Shown here in pieces: positions 1 through 8,137 of a DNA stretch of 35,052 nt (positions are counted from its first letter, which is position 1; every line of letters starts with the position of its first letter). The notes under the pieces were generated by a model that did not search any database, was not told the origin of the DNA, and saw nothing but the letters and a program-made list of their open reading frames with translations. The position numbers and the translations under genes were made by a program. The stretch comes from JAAUTS01 sp038250235 (GTDB lineage Bacteria; Verrucomicrobiota; Verrucomicrobiia; Methylacidiphilales; JAAUTS01): assembly GCA_038250235.1 (NCBI GenBank), contig JBBSCO010000029.1, positions 1 to 35,052 on the forward strand, written 5' to 3'.

Positions 1-46
1 ACTCCCGTTTTCACGGGTGCCCGCGTAAGCGCGGGCAGGGGGGGAT
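1..46. repeat. 46-bp direct repeat, copy 1 (tRNA-Ser 3' end duplicate)
   Basis: This stretch is identical to 143-188 over 46 bases, up to the window edge, so the true repeat may be longer. It holds two small inverted repeats: CCCGT/ACGGG around a 4-base loop and GCCCGCG/CGCGGGC around TAAG. The copy at 143-188 contains the last 15 bases of the tRNA-Ser gene; this copy has no tRNA attached. Confidence 0.85.
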
Positions 47-142
47 GTTTCCGTTGGGACGGAAAGTTGGGGTGTGACTTCGTCAGTAGAGAAAGTCGCT
101 GAAGCGACGGCCAAACGAACCTTCGGTTCGAATCTATTAACG

Positions 143-188
143 ACTCCCGTTTTCACGGGTGCCCGCGTAAGCGCGGGCAGGGGGGGAT
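143..188. repeat. 46-bp direct repeat, copy 2, overlapping tRNA-Ser 3' end
   Basis: Second identical copy of the repeat at 1-46. It starts 31 bases beyond the tRNA 3' end and runs into the T-loop (174-188). The geometry, the 3' end of a tRNA gene in a direct repeat, is that of an integrase attachment site. However, only 96 bases separate the copies and no integrase is present, so a local duplication is equally possible. Confidence 0.8.
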
Positions 189-258
189 TCGAACCCCCGG
201 TACATTGCTGTACACACGCTTTCCAAGCGTGCGCATTAGACCACTCTGCCACCTGCCC
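174..258 (-). tRNA. tRNA-Ser (anticodon GGA)
   Basis: Read on the minus strand it folds as a class II tRNA. The acceptor stem is GGGCAGG/CCTGCCC, followed by a D arm with GCAGAGTGG, an anticodon loop CTTGGAAAG with anticodon GGA in a five-pair stem, and a long variable arm (GTACA/TGTAC). The T arm is GGGGG-TTCGAAT-CCCCC and the discriminator is G, as expected for serine. CCA is not encoded. It decodes UCC and UCU serine codons. An AT-rich stretch upstream (plus 325-340, TATAAT and TATACT on the minus strand) may hold its promoter. Confidence 0.95.
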
Positions 259-449
259 CGAATGGGAATTGAAACCTTATCGAAGGTTTTCGGGAAGGGC
301 TAGAAGAAAAAACTCGGAAAAAGTATAACCAAATTATAAAAGCAGGTTTCAGCCGCGAAAAAGCTCAAGAGTCTGAAAAATTCGTTGTTCTGTGCCTGGG
401 TTCCTTTTCGTGACCCAAAATCGGTTGCCCGTTATTGATGGGTCGTTCT

Positions 450-1286
450 TTAAGGGGTGGTATCGAAGACGGCCATATAGCGGGCCATCCAGACGTGCCC
501 GCCCAGTATCCAGATGACAGCCGCCATGGCCAGGAAGGGTCCGAAGGGCATTTTCAAACCCCAGCGCTTTTGCTTTCGGATCATCATGCCAATGCCGATG
601 ACGGAGCCCAGAACGGAAGAAACGGCGATGATGAACAACGGTGCCTGCCAGCCCAGAAATGCCCCCATGCCTGCGACCAGTTTGATGTCGCCCATGCCCA
701 TGGCTTCTTTTCTAAGGATAAAGCTGCCCACCAGGGCAATGACCAACAAGAGGCCTCCGCCGAAAACGAGGCCCAGCAGGGAATTGATCAGGGCCTGCCA
801 GGGATTGGAGGTTTCTTGAAGTTGGGGAATGAGTCCGGATAAAATCAGCCCCGCCACGCAGCCGCCGAGTGAGATTTCGTCGGGGATGATGAAGTGGTCG
901 ATGTCGATGAAGGTGGCGATGATGAGCCCGTAGGTGAAGACAAGATAGGCCAGACCCAGAAGGGAAGGGTAAAGGTTCCAGATCCAGACGGTAAGCAGAG
1001 CGGTAAGAAGCTCGACCACCGGGTAGCGGGGGCTGATTTTGGTTGAGCAACAGGCAGAGCGTCCCTTTAGACGAAGCCAGCCGATGATGGGAAGATTAAC
1101 CTGCCAGGGGAGGGCGCTGCCGCAGGCGGCGCAATGGGAGCCGGGGTGAACCACGGAGCGGCCCAGGGGCATGCGGTAAATGCAGACGTTGAGGAATGAG
1201 CCGATGCAGGCACCAAAGGCAAAGGGTGCGACTATTTGCAAAAGAACCAGTGGAAGGTTCCAATTTCCAAGATAGGGTTCACTCAT
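450..1286 (-). CDS. pilD: Prepilin peptidase / N-methyltransferase (PilD/GspO type)
   Basis: A 278-residue polytopic membrane enzyme expected to cleave and N-methylate type IV pilin or type II pseudopilin leaders at the inner membrane. The N-terminal part carries the family signature FGACIGSFLNVCIYRMP, then a cysteine pair C52-x-x-C55. The two aspartate motifs of the aspartyl protease are visible: FIDIDHFIIPD around residues 126-136 and GMGDIKL with D200. The usual second CxxC is altered to SACC (79-80), so the zinc-type cysteine domain is imperfect. It begins 11 bases after the aroE stop, so the two probably form one minus-strand transcript. No pilin genes are in the window. Confidence 0.93.
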   Translation of the reverse strand: MSEPYLGNWNLPLVLLQIVAPFAFGACIGSFLNVCIYRMPLGRSVVHPGSHCAACGSALPWQVNLPIIGWLRLKGRSACCSTKISPRYPVVELLTALLTVWIWNLYPSLLGLAYLVFTYGLIIATFIDIDHFIIPDEISLGGCVAGLILSGLIPQLQETSNPWQALINSLLGLVFGGGLLLVIALVGSFILRKEAMGMGDIKLVAGMGAFLGWQAPLFIIAVSSVLGSVIGIGMMIRKQKRWGLKMPFGPFLAMAAVIWILGGHVWMARYMAVFDTTP

Positions 1287-1297
1287 ATATAGAAAAA

Positions 1298-2209
1298 TCA
1301 GGGGGCAGGGTGGGCTGCTTTGAGGAGTGCGCTGCGCATGGATTCAAGCGGAGCAGGTTGGCCCGTCCAGATTTCGAAGGACAGAGCCCCCTGGTGAAGG
1401 AGCATGCTCAGTCCGTTGGCGCAACGGGCACCGACCGAGCGGGCCGAGTCGATCAGCTTGGTGGGCCGGTAGATGGTGTCGTAAATGCAAAGGTGGGGTT
1501 GCAGAATCCGGGGACTTAGTGCAGAGGGGTCAGAGGTTTTGTGCCCGAGGGAACTGGCGTTGACGACGAGATCAATGGTGTTCAGTTCATAGGCGATCAA
1601 GTCTTCGTCCCAAGGAAGGGCTTTGAGACGTTCCTCCGCTCCCAGAAGCCGGGTGCCCTGAAAATAGGGTGTCAGGGTTTCAGCCAGATCGTGGGCTTTT
1701 TGGGCGTCGCGGTTGATCAGGACTAGCCGTTCGCAGCGTTCCAATGCGGCCTGACGTGCGATGGCCTGGCCGGCCCCGCCGATGCCGAGAATGAGAATGC
1801 GCAGGTCGCGGACATCGAGGGAGAAGCTTTCGCGGATGGCCCGAACCCAGCCCTGGCCGTCGGTGTTGAATCCGATGAGCTTTCCGTTGTCGTTGAGTAC
1901 GGTGTTGACCCCGCCGAGTTGCCGGGCGCTTTCGGCCAATTCATCCACCAGGCCGGCCAGCTCGAGCTTGTGTGGGATGGTGCAGTTCCAGCCGGAGAAG
2001 GGGAGTTGTTTCATGTGCTGGATGGCAGCGGTGAGGTCATCCGGAGCAATTTCCACCCGGAGGTAGCGGGCTGGGAGATGGCAGGCCTCGAAGGCGGCCA
2101 GTTGCATGGAAGGGGAGAGGGAATGGGCGACGGGATAACCGATGACTCCGTAAAGAGGAGTGGAGGAGTCCAGGGAGGAGAGTTCGGAGGGGGAGATAAC
2201 TTGGGTCAT
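1298..2209 (-). CDS. aroE: Shikimate 5-dehydrogenase
   Basis: Catalyses NADPH-dependent reduction of 3-dehydroshikimate to shikimate in the cytoplasmic aromatic amino acid pathway. The 303-residue product has the substrate-binding motif GYPVAHSLSPSMQ (residues 25-36), the catalytic lysine K81 in NCTIPHK, GGVNTV, GFNTDGQG, and the nucleotide-binding loop LGIGGAGQA near 141-149. The C-terminal GLSMLLHQGALSFEIWTG helix is also typical. Length is slightly above the usual 270-290 because of about 18 extra N-terminal residues. It is first in a two-gene unit with pilD, a pairing with no obvious functional link, and is divergent from cysE across a 62-base spacer. Confidence 0.95.
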   Translation of the reverse strand: MTQVISPSELSSLDSSTPLYGVIGYPVAHSLSPSMQLAAFEACHLPARYLRVEIAPDDLTAAIQHMKQLPFSGWNCTIPHKLELAGLVDELAESARQLGGVNTVLNDNGKLIGFNTDGQGWVRAIRESFSLDVRDLRILILGIGGAGQAIARQAALERCERLVLINRDAQKAHDLAETLTPYFQGTRLLGAEERLKALPWDEDLIAYELNTIDLVVNASSLGHKTSDPSALSPRILQPHLCIYDTIYRPTKLIDSARSVGARCANGLSMLLHQGALSFEIWTGQPAPLESMRSALLKAAHPAP

Positions 2210-2271
2210 AGGTGAGTATTCTGCCTTAAGTTTTCAGTTTCAAGCGAGAAGATTTGGTCTAAGGTCTCTGG

Positions 2272-3210
2272 GTGTCAGAATCTCTGGATCAACTTACGTC
2301 AAAGCTGCTCGACTCCTATGCGGAAGTGGGGGGGATCAACCATCAGGAAGGTGTGAACCTGCCCGACAAGCAGACAGTCAACATTATCACGCGTCAACTT
2401 CTGGAACTGCTTTTTCCCGGTTTTTTCAACAAAAACAATCTTAGCGGCGAGGACTTTGCCCGCGCGACGCGGGGGCTGTTGGGGGATGTTTGCCAGAATC
2501 TGGGCCAGGAAGTGGCCAAGAGCCTTGAGTATGCTCCGCCGCAAGGCTTGGCGGTGAAGAATTATTCCCAGGCGGCGTCCGATATCACATGCAAGTTGAT
2601 GAACTATCTGCCAAGGATCCGCGAAGTGCTCAACAAGGACGTCCAGGCAGCGCTGGACGGTGATCCGGCGGCTTCGAGTATGGAGGAAATCATACTGGCT
2701 TATCCCGGCCTGGAGGCGATCGCCGTCCAGAGATTGGCGCATGAATTATCCGGACTCGGAGTAGCATTGATCCCGCGCATGATGACGGAATGGGTGCATG
2801 CCAGAACGGGGATCGATATTCATCCGGGCGCCAAGATTGGCGAATCCTTTTTCATCGACCACGGCACGGGAGTGGTTATCGGGGAAACCTGTGTGATCGG
2901 CGACCAGGTCAAAATCTATCATGGGGTGACCCTGGGGGCGAGATCGACCTCCGGTGGTCAGCAACTGCGGCAGATCAAACGTCATCCCACCATTGAGGAC
3001 GGCGTGACGATCTATCCCGGAGCCACCATTTTGGGCGGGGAGACAACCATCGGCAAGGGGAGCACCATCGGCGGGAATGTATTTTTGTTGCACAGTGTGC
3101 CTGAGCGCAGTCTTGTCTATTACGAGGAAGGTGCAGTGTTGGTGAAGCCCAAAAACCAATCCGGAGTTGGAGGGGCGGATGGGGGCCAGCTGTTCAATTA
3201 TGTTATCTAG
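2272..3210 (+). CDS. cysE: Serine O-acetyltransferase
   Basis: Transfers acetyl from acetyl-CoA to L-serine, giving O-acetylserine for cysteine synthesis. The 312-residue protein has a helical N-terminal domain of about 180 residues. A left-handed beta-helix of hexapeptide repeats follows, with GIDIHPGAKIG, FIDHGTGVVIGET, YHGVTLG and GGETTIGKGSTIGGNVF. The catalytic His lies in IDHGTG and the second in YHGVTLG. The start is GTG at 2272, preceded by AAGG at 2261-2264 with about 7 bases spacing. The long N-terminus resembles the plant and EpsC-type enzymes. It stands just upstream of the carotenoid genes but is probably a separate function. Confidence 0.93.
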   Translation: MSESLDQLTSKLLDSYAEVGGINHQEGVNLPDKQTVNIITRQLLELLFPGFFNKNNLSGEDFARATRGLLGDVCQNLGQEVAKSLEYAPPQGLAVKNYSQAASDITCKLMNYLPRIREVLNKDVQAALDGDPAASSMEEIILAYPGLEAIAVQRLAHELSGLGVALIPRMMTEWVHARTGIDIHPGAKIGESFFIDHGTGVVIGETCVIGDQVKIYHGVTLGARSTSGGQQLRQIKRHPTIEDGVTIYPGATILGGETTIGKGSTIGGNVFLLHSVPERSLVYYEEGAVLVKPKNQSGVGGADGGQLFNYVI

Positions 3211-3257
3211 GCACAAGTTGTAGTTTGCAATCGGATCACTTCCCATTACGTTAGCCT

Positions 3258-4340
3258 ATGTCTTTAAATTCCACCACTGATCTTGAGCAGGCTCAATCCG
3301 CGTTGGAATGCTTTATCCAAGAGCATTTTTCCGCCCAGAAAGAGCGGTTCAACTATGGGGATTGGTTCGAACCCTTGTATTTCGATCTCTGTGAGTTCAC
3401 CGGTCGAAAAGGCAAACGGATCCGCCCTCTGATGTTGATGCTCAGTTACCGGGCGTTCCAAGGAAAGAAATCCCTGAGCGATCCGTCCCTGCTCCGTTCG
3501 GCCACAGCACTGGAGCTCCTGCATACGTTTGTACTGATGCATGATGACGTTATCGACCGTTCGGAGAAGCGGCGCGGGCTGCCGACGTTTCACAAACTCT
3601 GTGCGGGGCGGTTGGTCATATCCGAAGACCGAGACCGTATCGGGGAAAACATTGCCATGGTCATGGGCGACATGGTGTTTGCCATAGCAATCCAGACGCT
3701 GCACGAAGCCGATTTCTGTCCGGAAGTCCGGGATCGTGTCATGAGCCAATTCCTGCAATACACCGTGGACACAGGAAGTGGTGAAATTCTGGATATTCTT
3801 CTGGGTTGCCAGGATGTCGCGCGGGTGAAATTGGAACAGATCGAGGAAATGTACCACCTCAAAACCACACGTTACACATTTGAAGCGCCCTGTGTGATGG
3901 GGGCTCTGCTGGCCGGGGCAGGCGAGGAAAAACTGGAGGCTATCCGCAGGATCACACGTCCTCTGGGATTGGCCTTTCAGATCCAGAATGATTTGATGGA
4001 GTATAAATCATTGGATCCTTCCGAGCCACTTTGTTCCGCAGATCTGTTGGAAGGCAAAAAAACCCTGCTGCTCAAGCAGGCTTTTGTGGCTTTGGATGAA
4101 GTGGAAAGATCCTTTTTACAGATGTGCCTGAGCTCCGTGGCGCGTCGGGAGTCGGCTCTGTTGAAAATCAAGGAACTGATCGACAAATCCGGGGCGGTTG
4201 CCCTGTTGCAATCCCGCTGTGAGCAATTGTTTTTGGAATCGGAAGCCGCGATTGATTCGGGCGTCTTCAGTCCCGAAGAGTCGACTTCCCTGCGGGGGTC
4301 TCTGGCCATCGTGCGCCAGCAGGTGCGGCAGGTAGCCTGA
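3258..4340 (+). CDS. Polyprenyl diphosphate synthase (probable geranylgeranyl/farnesyl diphosphate synthase)
   Basis: Condenses isopentenyl diphosphate with allylic diphosphates to supply the carotenoid pathway. The 360-residue protein has GRKGKRIRP near 49-57 and a first aspartate-rich motif HDDVID (D96, D97, D100) followed by RSEKRRGLPT. F91, five residues before the motif, together with the lack of a two-residue insertion in DDxxD, resembles type I geranylgeranyl diphosphate synthases, which suggests a C20 product. The second aspartate motif is degenerate: QNDLME at 243-248 instead of DDxxD. KTTRY (202-206) and EGKKT are present. It is the first gene of the plus-strand carotenoid run and lies 104 bases before the synthase gene. 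Confidence 0.88.
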   Translation: MSLNSTTDLEQAQSALECFIQEHFSAQKERFNYGDWFEPLYFDLCEFTGRKGKRIRPLMLMLSYRAFQGKKSLSDPSLLRSATALELLHTFVLMHDDVIDRSEKRRGLPTFHKLCAGRLVISEDRDRIGENIAMVMGDMVFAIAIQTLHEADFCPEVRDRVMSQFLQYTVDTGSGEILDILLGCQDVARVKLEQIEEMYHLKTTRYTFEAPCVMGALLAGAGEEKLEAIRRITRPLGLAFQIQNDLMEYKSLDPSEPLCSADLLEGKKTLLLKQAFVALDEVERSFLQMCLSSVARRESALLKIKELIDKSGAVALLQSRCEQLFLESEAAIDSGVFSPEESTSLRGSLAIVRQQVRQVA

Positions 4341-4352
4341 AGAATTTTGCCC

Positions 4353-4378
4353 CGCGCAAAGACGCAAAAGTCGCAAAG
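4353..4378. repeat. Dispersed GCAAAGACGCAAAAGTCGC repeat
   Basis: A short intergenic unit built on GCAAAGACGC followed by AAAAGTCGCAAAG. Related units lie at 19123-19143 and, inverted, at 19221-19247. It falls in the gap between the polyprenyl synthase and the phytoene synthase-like gene. Function unknown. Confidence 0.6.
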
Positions 4379-4444
4379 TCTTTCACAAAGAGACTCTAAT
4401 TGCATGGTTTGACGTGGTACTAAATCTCCGGCAGTTTTGGCCGC

Positions 4445-5323
4445 GTGGCTTCCCCTTACTCTATCCCAGCATCCTACCAGGCCGCCAGAGCGGTGACCCG
4501 GCATCACGCCAAGAGTTTTTATTTTTCCTCGTTTACCCTGCCCGCAGTGAAAAGGCAGAGAGCCTATGCCGTTTATGCCTACTGCCGTTATCTTGATGAT
4601 GTGGTGGACGAAGCGGTAGAATCCCAAAAACTGGACCAGGCCCTGACTGCATTACGCGCGCTGACAGGGCGTATCTTTTCTGATCAGAGTTCGTCCGGAG
4701 ACCACCTTGAACATCCCTGGTTGGAGGCTTTTCTGGATACCGTCCGAACCTGTGAGATTCCTGAATCGACTTTCCAGGATCTTTTGACCGGGGTGGAACT
4801 GGATCAGGGCCGGGTGAGGCTGCAGACCTGGGAGGAACTTGATCGATATTGTTATCTGGTGGCTGGAGTGGTGGGCTTGATGATGACGCGTGTTTTCGGG
4901 CTGGCGGACCGGCGCTTTGAAACGCAGGCACTGGAACTGGGGACTGCCATGCAACTGACCAATATTCTGAGGGATGTGGGCGAGGACATGGCAAAGGACC
5001 GCATCTATCTGCCCCGGGCGGAATTGGAACAGTATGGTATCACGGAGGAGGATCTGAAGGACGGGCGTTACGCTTCCCGCTGGAAGGATTTCATGGATTT
5101 CCAGATCGGGCGCGCCCGGGATTATTATAACCGCTCTGAAATAGGCATACAGGCATTGCCTGACGATGGTTCGCAGCGCACAGTCTGGCTGATGCGCAGG
5201 ATTTATGCGGGCATTCTGGATGAACTGGAAAAGGCGGATTACCGGAATCTGAAAAGACGGGTGTTTGTCTCTTTTCCAAGGAAGTGTGCAATCGCCTTGC
5301 AGGTGCTGGCCGGGATTCGCTAG
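4445..5323 (+). CDS. crtB: Phytoene/squalene synthase family protein (CrtB/CrtM-like)
   Basis: Head-to-head condensation of two prenyl diphosphates to phytoene (C20 donor) or dehydrosqualene (C15 donor), the first committed carotenoid step. The 292-residue protein has HHAKSFYFSSFTLP (20-33), YAVYAYCRYLDDVVDE with the first aspartate motif at 51-55, and LTNILRDVGEDMAKDRIYLP carrying the second. These are trans-isoprenyl synthase motifs; the RIYLP tail is common in CrtB/CrtM. The start is GTG at 4445, with only a weak ribosome site. Placement between a prenyl synthase and acyl/glycosyl transferases, with a CrtI-type enzyme nearby, supports carotenoid rather than hopanoid use. Chain length, C30 or C40, cannot be read from the sequence. 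Confidence 0.88.
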   Translation: MASPYSIPASYQAARAVTRHHAKSFYFSSFTLPAVKRQRAYAVYAYCRYLDDVVDEAVESQKLDQALTALRALTGRIFSDQSSSGDHLEHPWLEAFLDTVRTCEIPESTFQDLLTGVELDQGRVRLQTWEELDRYCYLVAGVVGLMMTRVFGLADRRFETQALELGTAMQLTNILRDVGEDMAKDRIYLPRAELEQYGITEEDLKDGRYASRWKDFMDFQIGRARDYYNRSEIGIQALPDDGSQRTVWLMRRIYAGILDELEKADYRNLKRRVFVSFPRKCAIALQVLAGIR

Positions 5324-5340
5324 GCTGAAAGGTCGCTTTT

Positions 5341-6078
5341 ATGATTGCCGCCAACAAAGATCCTTTCCTTGATTCTCTGCTGTATCTGTATCTGCAGTTC
5401 AGTTTGAGGAGTGATTTTTACTCGGTGGAGGCGGCTGGGTTTGAGCATTTCCAAGATCTGGCAAAATCGAGACCTGTCATCGCCGTGGCCAATCACAGTT
5501 GTTGGTGGGATGGACTGATCATTTTTTATCTGACGCGGTTCCGCCGGGACAAGGAATTTTACTGCATGATGGAAGAGAAGCAGTTGAAACACTACCCGTT
5601 TTTCACATGGCTGGGGGCTTTTTCCGTGGATTCGTCCAACGGCATACGGGCAGCGGCGGCGGTGCGCTATGCGTCCAAGCTTCTAAGACGGAACAAAACG
5701 ATTATGTGGCTTTTTCCGCAGGGCGTTCAGACCGGCCGCTACGAGAAGATCGTGATCCAGCCCGGCATTGAGTACCTGGCCAAGCATTCCAACGATGCAC
5801 TGATCCTGCCAGTGGCCTTTGCCTACGAGTTTTTCCGGGAGCAGAAGCCGCAGGTGCTGATCCGTTTTGGCGACCCCATAAGCAACGCCGATGCGACAAC
5901 TGAATTCGTGCAGGCCAGGCTCCAGGCCCTGACAGACCAGGTGCTGGACGACTGTCGGAAGGGAACCTTGGAGGGATACCAGACTCTGATGAAACCGCGC
6001 CCCTCGATCAACAAGCGCTGGGAATGGTTCTGGCTTAAATTGCGGGGCAGGGGCGGGGATTATCAGGATCGGAACTGA
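5341..6078 (+). CDS. PlsC-type acyltransferase, probable carotenoid (glycoside) acyltransferase
   Basis: A 245-residue protein of the 1-acylglycerol-3-phosphate acyltransferase fold. The HX4D catalytic motif is NHSCWWD (H52, D57), and the second block is MWLFPQGVQTGR, where glutamate of the usual FPEG is replaced by glutamine. It lacks clear transmembrane helices and probably associates peripherally with the membrane. It lies 17 bases after the synthase and 8 bases before a glycosyltransferase. That order suggests it esterifies the sugar of a glycosylated carotenoid, as CrtO and CruD do. Role in phospholipid synthesis is the alternative, but a second PlsC homologue at 9652 is available for that. 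Confidence 0.8.
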   Translation: MIAANKDPFLDSLLYLYLQFSLRSDFYSVEAAGFEHFQDLAKSRPVIAVANHSCWWDGLIIFYLTRFRRDKEFYCMMEEKQLKHYPFFTWLGAFSVDSSNGIRAAAAVRYASKLLRRNKTIMWLFPQGVQTGRYEKIVIQPGIEYLAKHSNDALILPVAFAYEFFREQKPQVLIRFGDPISNADATTEFVQARLQALTDQVLDDCRKGTLEGYQTLMKPRPSINKRWEWFWLKLRGRGGDYQDRN

Positions 6079-6086
6079 CCGCCTGT

Positions 6087-7205
6087 ATGGTCATTTTCCA
6101 GTTTCTGCTGACCTCCGCTCTTTTGGTGCTTGCCGCCAATTTTGTTATCAATTGGTTTTGGTTCCGGAAACCCGGCCCTGGTCTGGCCCGGGGGAAGGAG
6201 GAAGGGCCGCTGGTTTCCATTCTGATTCCGGCACGGAATGAGGAACACAGAATCGGTGTCTGTATTGGATCCCTGCTCGCCCAAAGTCATACCGCAATCG
6301 AGGTGCTGGTGTTGAACGATCATTCCACCGACGGAACAGAAGCGGTCGTGCGGGATCTTGCCGCGAGGGACAGCCGTGTGTGTGTTATCCAGGGAAAGGC
6401 ACTTCCGGAGGGTTGGACCGGCAAGGGCTGGGCCTGCCAGCAACTGGGAGATCAGGCAAGGGGCGAATGGCTGCTTTTCACAGATGCGGATACCCGGCAT
6501 GCGCCTTTGGCCGTGGCTTCCGCCTTGCATGAGGCGGTGCAGGGGCGCAGGGATTTGTTGTCGCTCTGGCCCCGGCAACTGGCCCTGACCTGGTCCGAGA
6601 TCATGGTTATTCCTTTTGTGCACGTGTTGCTGTTGTTTTTTTTACCGCACTGGATGCCGGGACGTTCACGCAGCCTGGGGGCCGCGAACGGACAGTTTCT
6701 ATTATTTAAACGTCAGTCTTACCGGGAGATAGGGGGACATGAGGCGGTGAAGGGTCATTTGGTCGATGATGTGGCGCTGGCCCGGGAAATGAAAGTGAGG
6801 GGACTTCGCCTGGCGAATCTGGATGGATCGGATCTGGTGGAGTGCCGCATGTATGAGAATGCGGGACAACTTTGGGAGGGGTTCACCAAGAACCTGAGAG
6901 CTGGCTGTGAAGGATCGCTGGCCGGATTTCTCTTTCTTTTTGGCATCCAGACCGTCGTTCTTTTTCTTCCTTTCGTGATGCTGGCTCTTGTCCCCTTTGC
7001 CCCGCTGATTCTGCCCTGGGTCTGCTTTCAGATTCTGGTGGTTCTGGTCTTGAGGCTTGCCTTGGCCTTGAAGTGCAGACAGCCGCTGTTTTCGGTTCTT
7101 CTGCATCCGTTTGGGCAATTGTTTGTCTTGGCCATTGCCTGCAACTCCTGGCTGAAAACGGCTAAAGGAGAGGTGACCTGGAAGGGCAGAACCTACGGGG
7201 GCTGA
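6087..7205 (+). CDS. Family 2 glycosyltransferase, CrtQ/CruC-like (carotenoid glycosylation)
   Basis: A 372-residue membrane glycosyltransferase. An N-terminal membrane helix (3-25) precedes the GT-A domain with SILIPARNEEHRIG, LNDHSTDGT and the metal-binding TDADTRH. A QXXRW-like region is replaced by NLRAG. Two or three C-terminal membrane helices follow, and the tail NSWLKTAKGEVTWKGRTY matches the W-K-G-R-x-Y ending of carotenoid glycosyltransferases and the hopene-associated HpnB group. Adjacent acyltransferase and synthase genes favour transfer of a sugar to a hydroxylated or carboxylated carotenoid. It is the last gene of the 3258-7205 plus-strand run; convergent with the CruF-type gene. 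Confidence 0.82.
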   Translation: MVIFQFLLTSALLVLAANFVINWFWFRKPGPGLARGKEEGPLVSILIPARNEEHRIGVCIGSLLAQSHTAIEVLVLNDHSTDGTEAVVRDLAARDSRVCVIQGKALPEGWTGKGWACQQLGDQARGEWLLFTDADTRHAPLAVASALHEAVQGRRDLLSLWPRQLALTWSEIMVIPFVHVLLLFFLPHWMPGRSRSLGAANGQFLLFKRQSYREIGGHEAVKGHLVDDVALAREMKVRGLRLANLDGSDLVECRMYENAGQLWEGFTKNLRAGCEGSLAGFLFLFGIQTVVLFLPFVMLALVPFAPLILPWVCFQILVVLVLRLALALKCRQPLFSVLLHPFGQLFVLAIACNSWLKTAKGEVTWKGRTYGG

Positions 7206-7276
7206 AGTAATATTCAGCGGGAGAAACATCTTATCGGGCTTTGCATAACAGAGTGAAAGAGACACGGGAGAAGACC

Positions 7277-7344
7277 TTCCGGCAAGTCTCCTGAGGCGAT
7301 TCTACGAAATGCCGGAAAGGAGCAGGCAAGATGCCTGCGCTCCT
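7277..7344. repeat. Intergenic double hairpin between convergent genes
   Basis: Two inverted repeats fill the gap between the glycosyltransferase and the CruF-type gene. TTCCGGCA (7277-7284) pairs with TGCCGGAA (7310-7317). AGGAGC plus AGGCA (7318-7328) pairs with TGCCT-GC-GCTCCT (7332-7344), with a two-base bulge. The second unit, with its GCAGGCAAGATGCCTGC core, looks like a dispersed genomic repeat. No T-tract follows, so it is not a classical terminator on either strand, though it may act as one or as an mRNA end stabiliser. Confidence 0.55.
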
Positions 7345-7417
7345 TGGGAAGGGCGGATGCAACTCCCCTGTGCGAGCCTCAATAAGTCAGGGCATCCGGG
7401 TTCTCCCCTAACAGAAC

Positions 7418-8137
7418 CTAGATGCCATGCAAGAGTCGGGCACTGACAAAAAAAGCCAGCATCAGCGCGGGGATGGCCAAGGCGCGCTTGTCCAGTTCCG
7501 GGCGATAGGGACTGTGGAGGGGACTGATCCGGCAAAGGATGAAGCTGAGAACGAACCAGCTGACATAATTTTGCAAGGGAATTTGGGCACTCTCCCAGAT
7601 CCAATACCCGCGGATTTTCCAGGCGAAGGGTTCCATGACCCAATCAAGTGCCGTGGCCAGCCCCGCGACAATCAGGCAGGTCAAGCGGGAGTTCAGACGC
7701 GGGAGGGCGTATCTGGTTAACATAAAAAAAGAGCCAAGAATGTTCCACCAGGCCAGAGGGATAGCCAGGGGGAGGGTATTGCCCAGCATGGGTCCCATCC
7801 GTTCGGTATAAAAATAGGAGCCGAAAGGAAATCCGGTGGTGGCTCCAAGGGTTTCGACCACGGAGGAAAGGATCGCGATCACGGCAAAGCTGATCCAGGT
7901 CCGGCGCCAGCCCAGCCAGGAGGAAACGGCAAAGAGGAGGTTGACTGCCGCGAAAACGTGGAAAATGAAATCACCCCAGGCAAGGCAGGACATGAAAAAA
8001 AAGCGGAGTTGGGGCTGGGAAACAAGGCGCTGGATCGTGTCGGCCTCGGTTTGTGTGACAATGGCGATCAGCCCGATGGAAGACCAGATCAGGAAGAGCC
8101 ACCATAGTTTATTTTCGACCGGGGGCAGTTTAGTCAT
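7418..8137 (-). CDS. cruF: CruF-type carotenoid hydratase (DUF422 membrane protein)
   Basis: A 239-residue protein with six or seven predicted membrane helices. The conserved stretch ETLGATTGFPFGSYFYT, then MGPMLGNTLPLAIPLAWW, and DWVMEPFAWKIRGYW match the CruF / bisanhydrobacterioruberin hydratase family. That family hydrates the psi end of acyclic carotenoids to give 1'-hydroxy groups, which then accept sugars. It overlaps the crtI 3' end by 8 bases (shared ATGACTAA region), so the two are translationally coupled on the minus strand. The neighbouring glycosyl- and acyltransferases give its product an obvious fate. Substrate range is inferred, not visible. Confidence 0.82.
   Translation of the reverse strand: MTKLPPVENKLWWLFLIWSSIGLIAIVTQTEADTIQRLVSQPQLRFFFMSCLAWGDFIFHVFAAVNLLFAVSSWLGWRRTWISFAVIAILSSVVETLGATTGFPFGSYFYTERMGPMLGNTLPLAIPLAWWNILGSFFMLTRYALPRLNSRLTCLIVAGLATALDWVMEPFAWKIRGYWIWESAQIPLQNYVSWFVLSFILCRISPLHSPYRPELDKRALAIPALMLAFFVSARLLHGI

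Noticed and set aside
121..134. GGTTCGAATC, a T-arm-like sequence on the plus strand
   Set aside because: No acceptor, D or anticodon arm can be built around it; it is part of a small hairpin CGAACC/GGTTCG.
74..328. 84-codon open frame at the left end
   Set aside because: It runs across the tRNA-Ser gene and the direct repeat and has no protein-like features.
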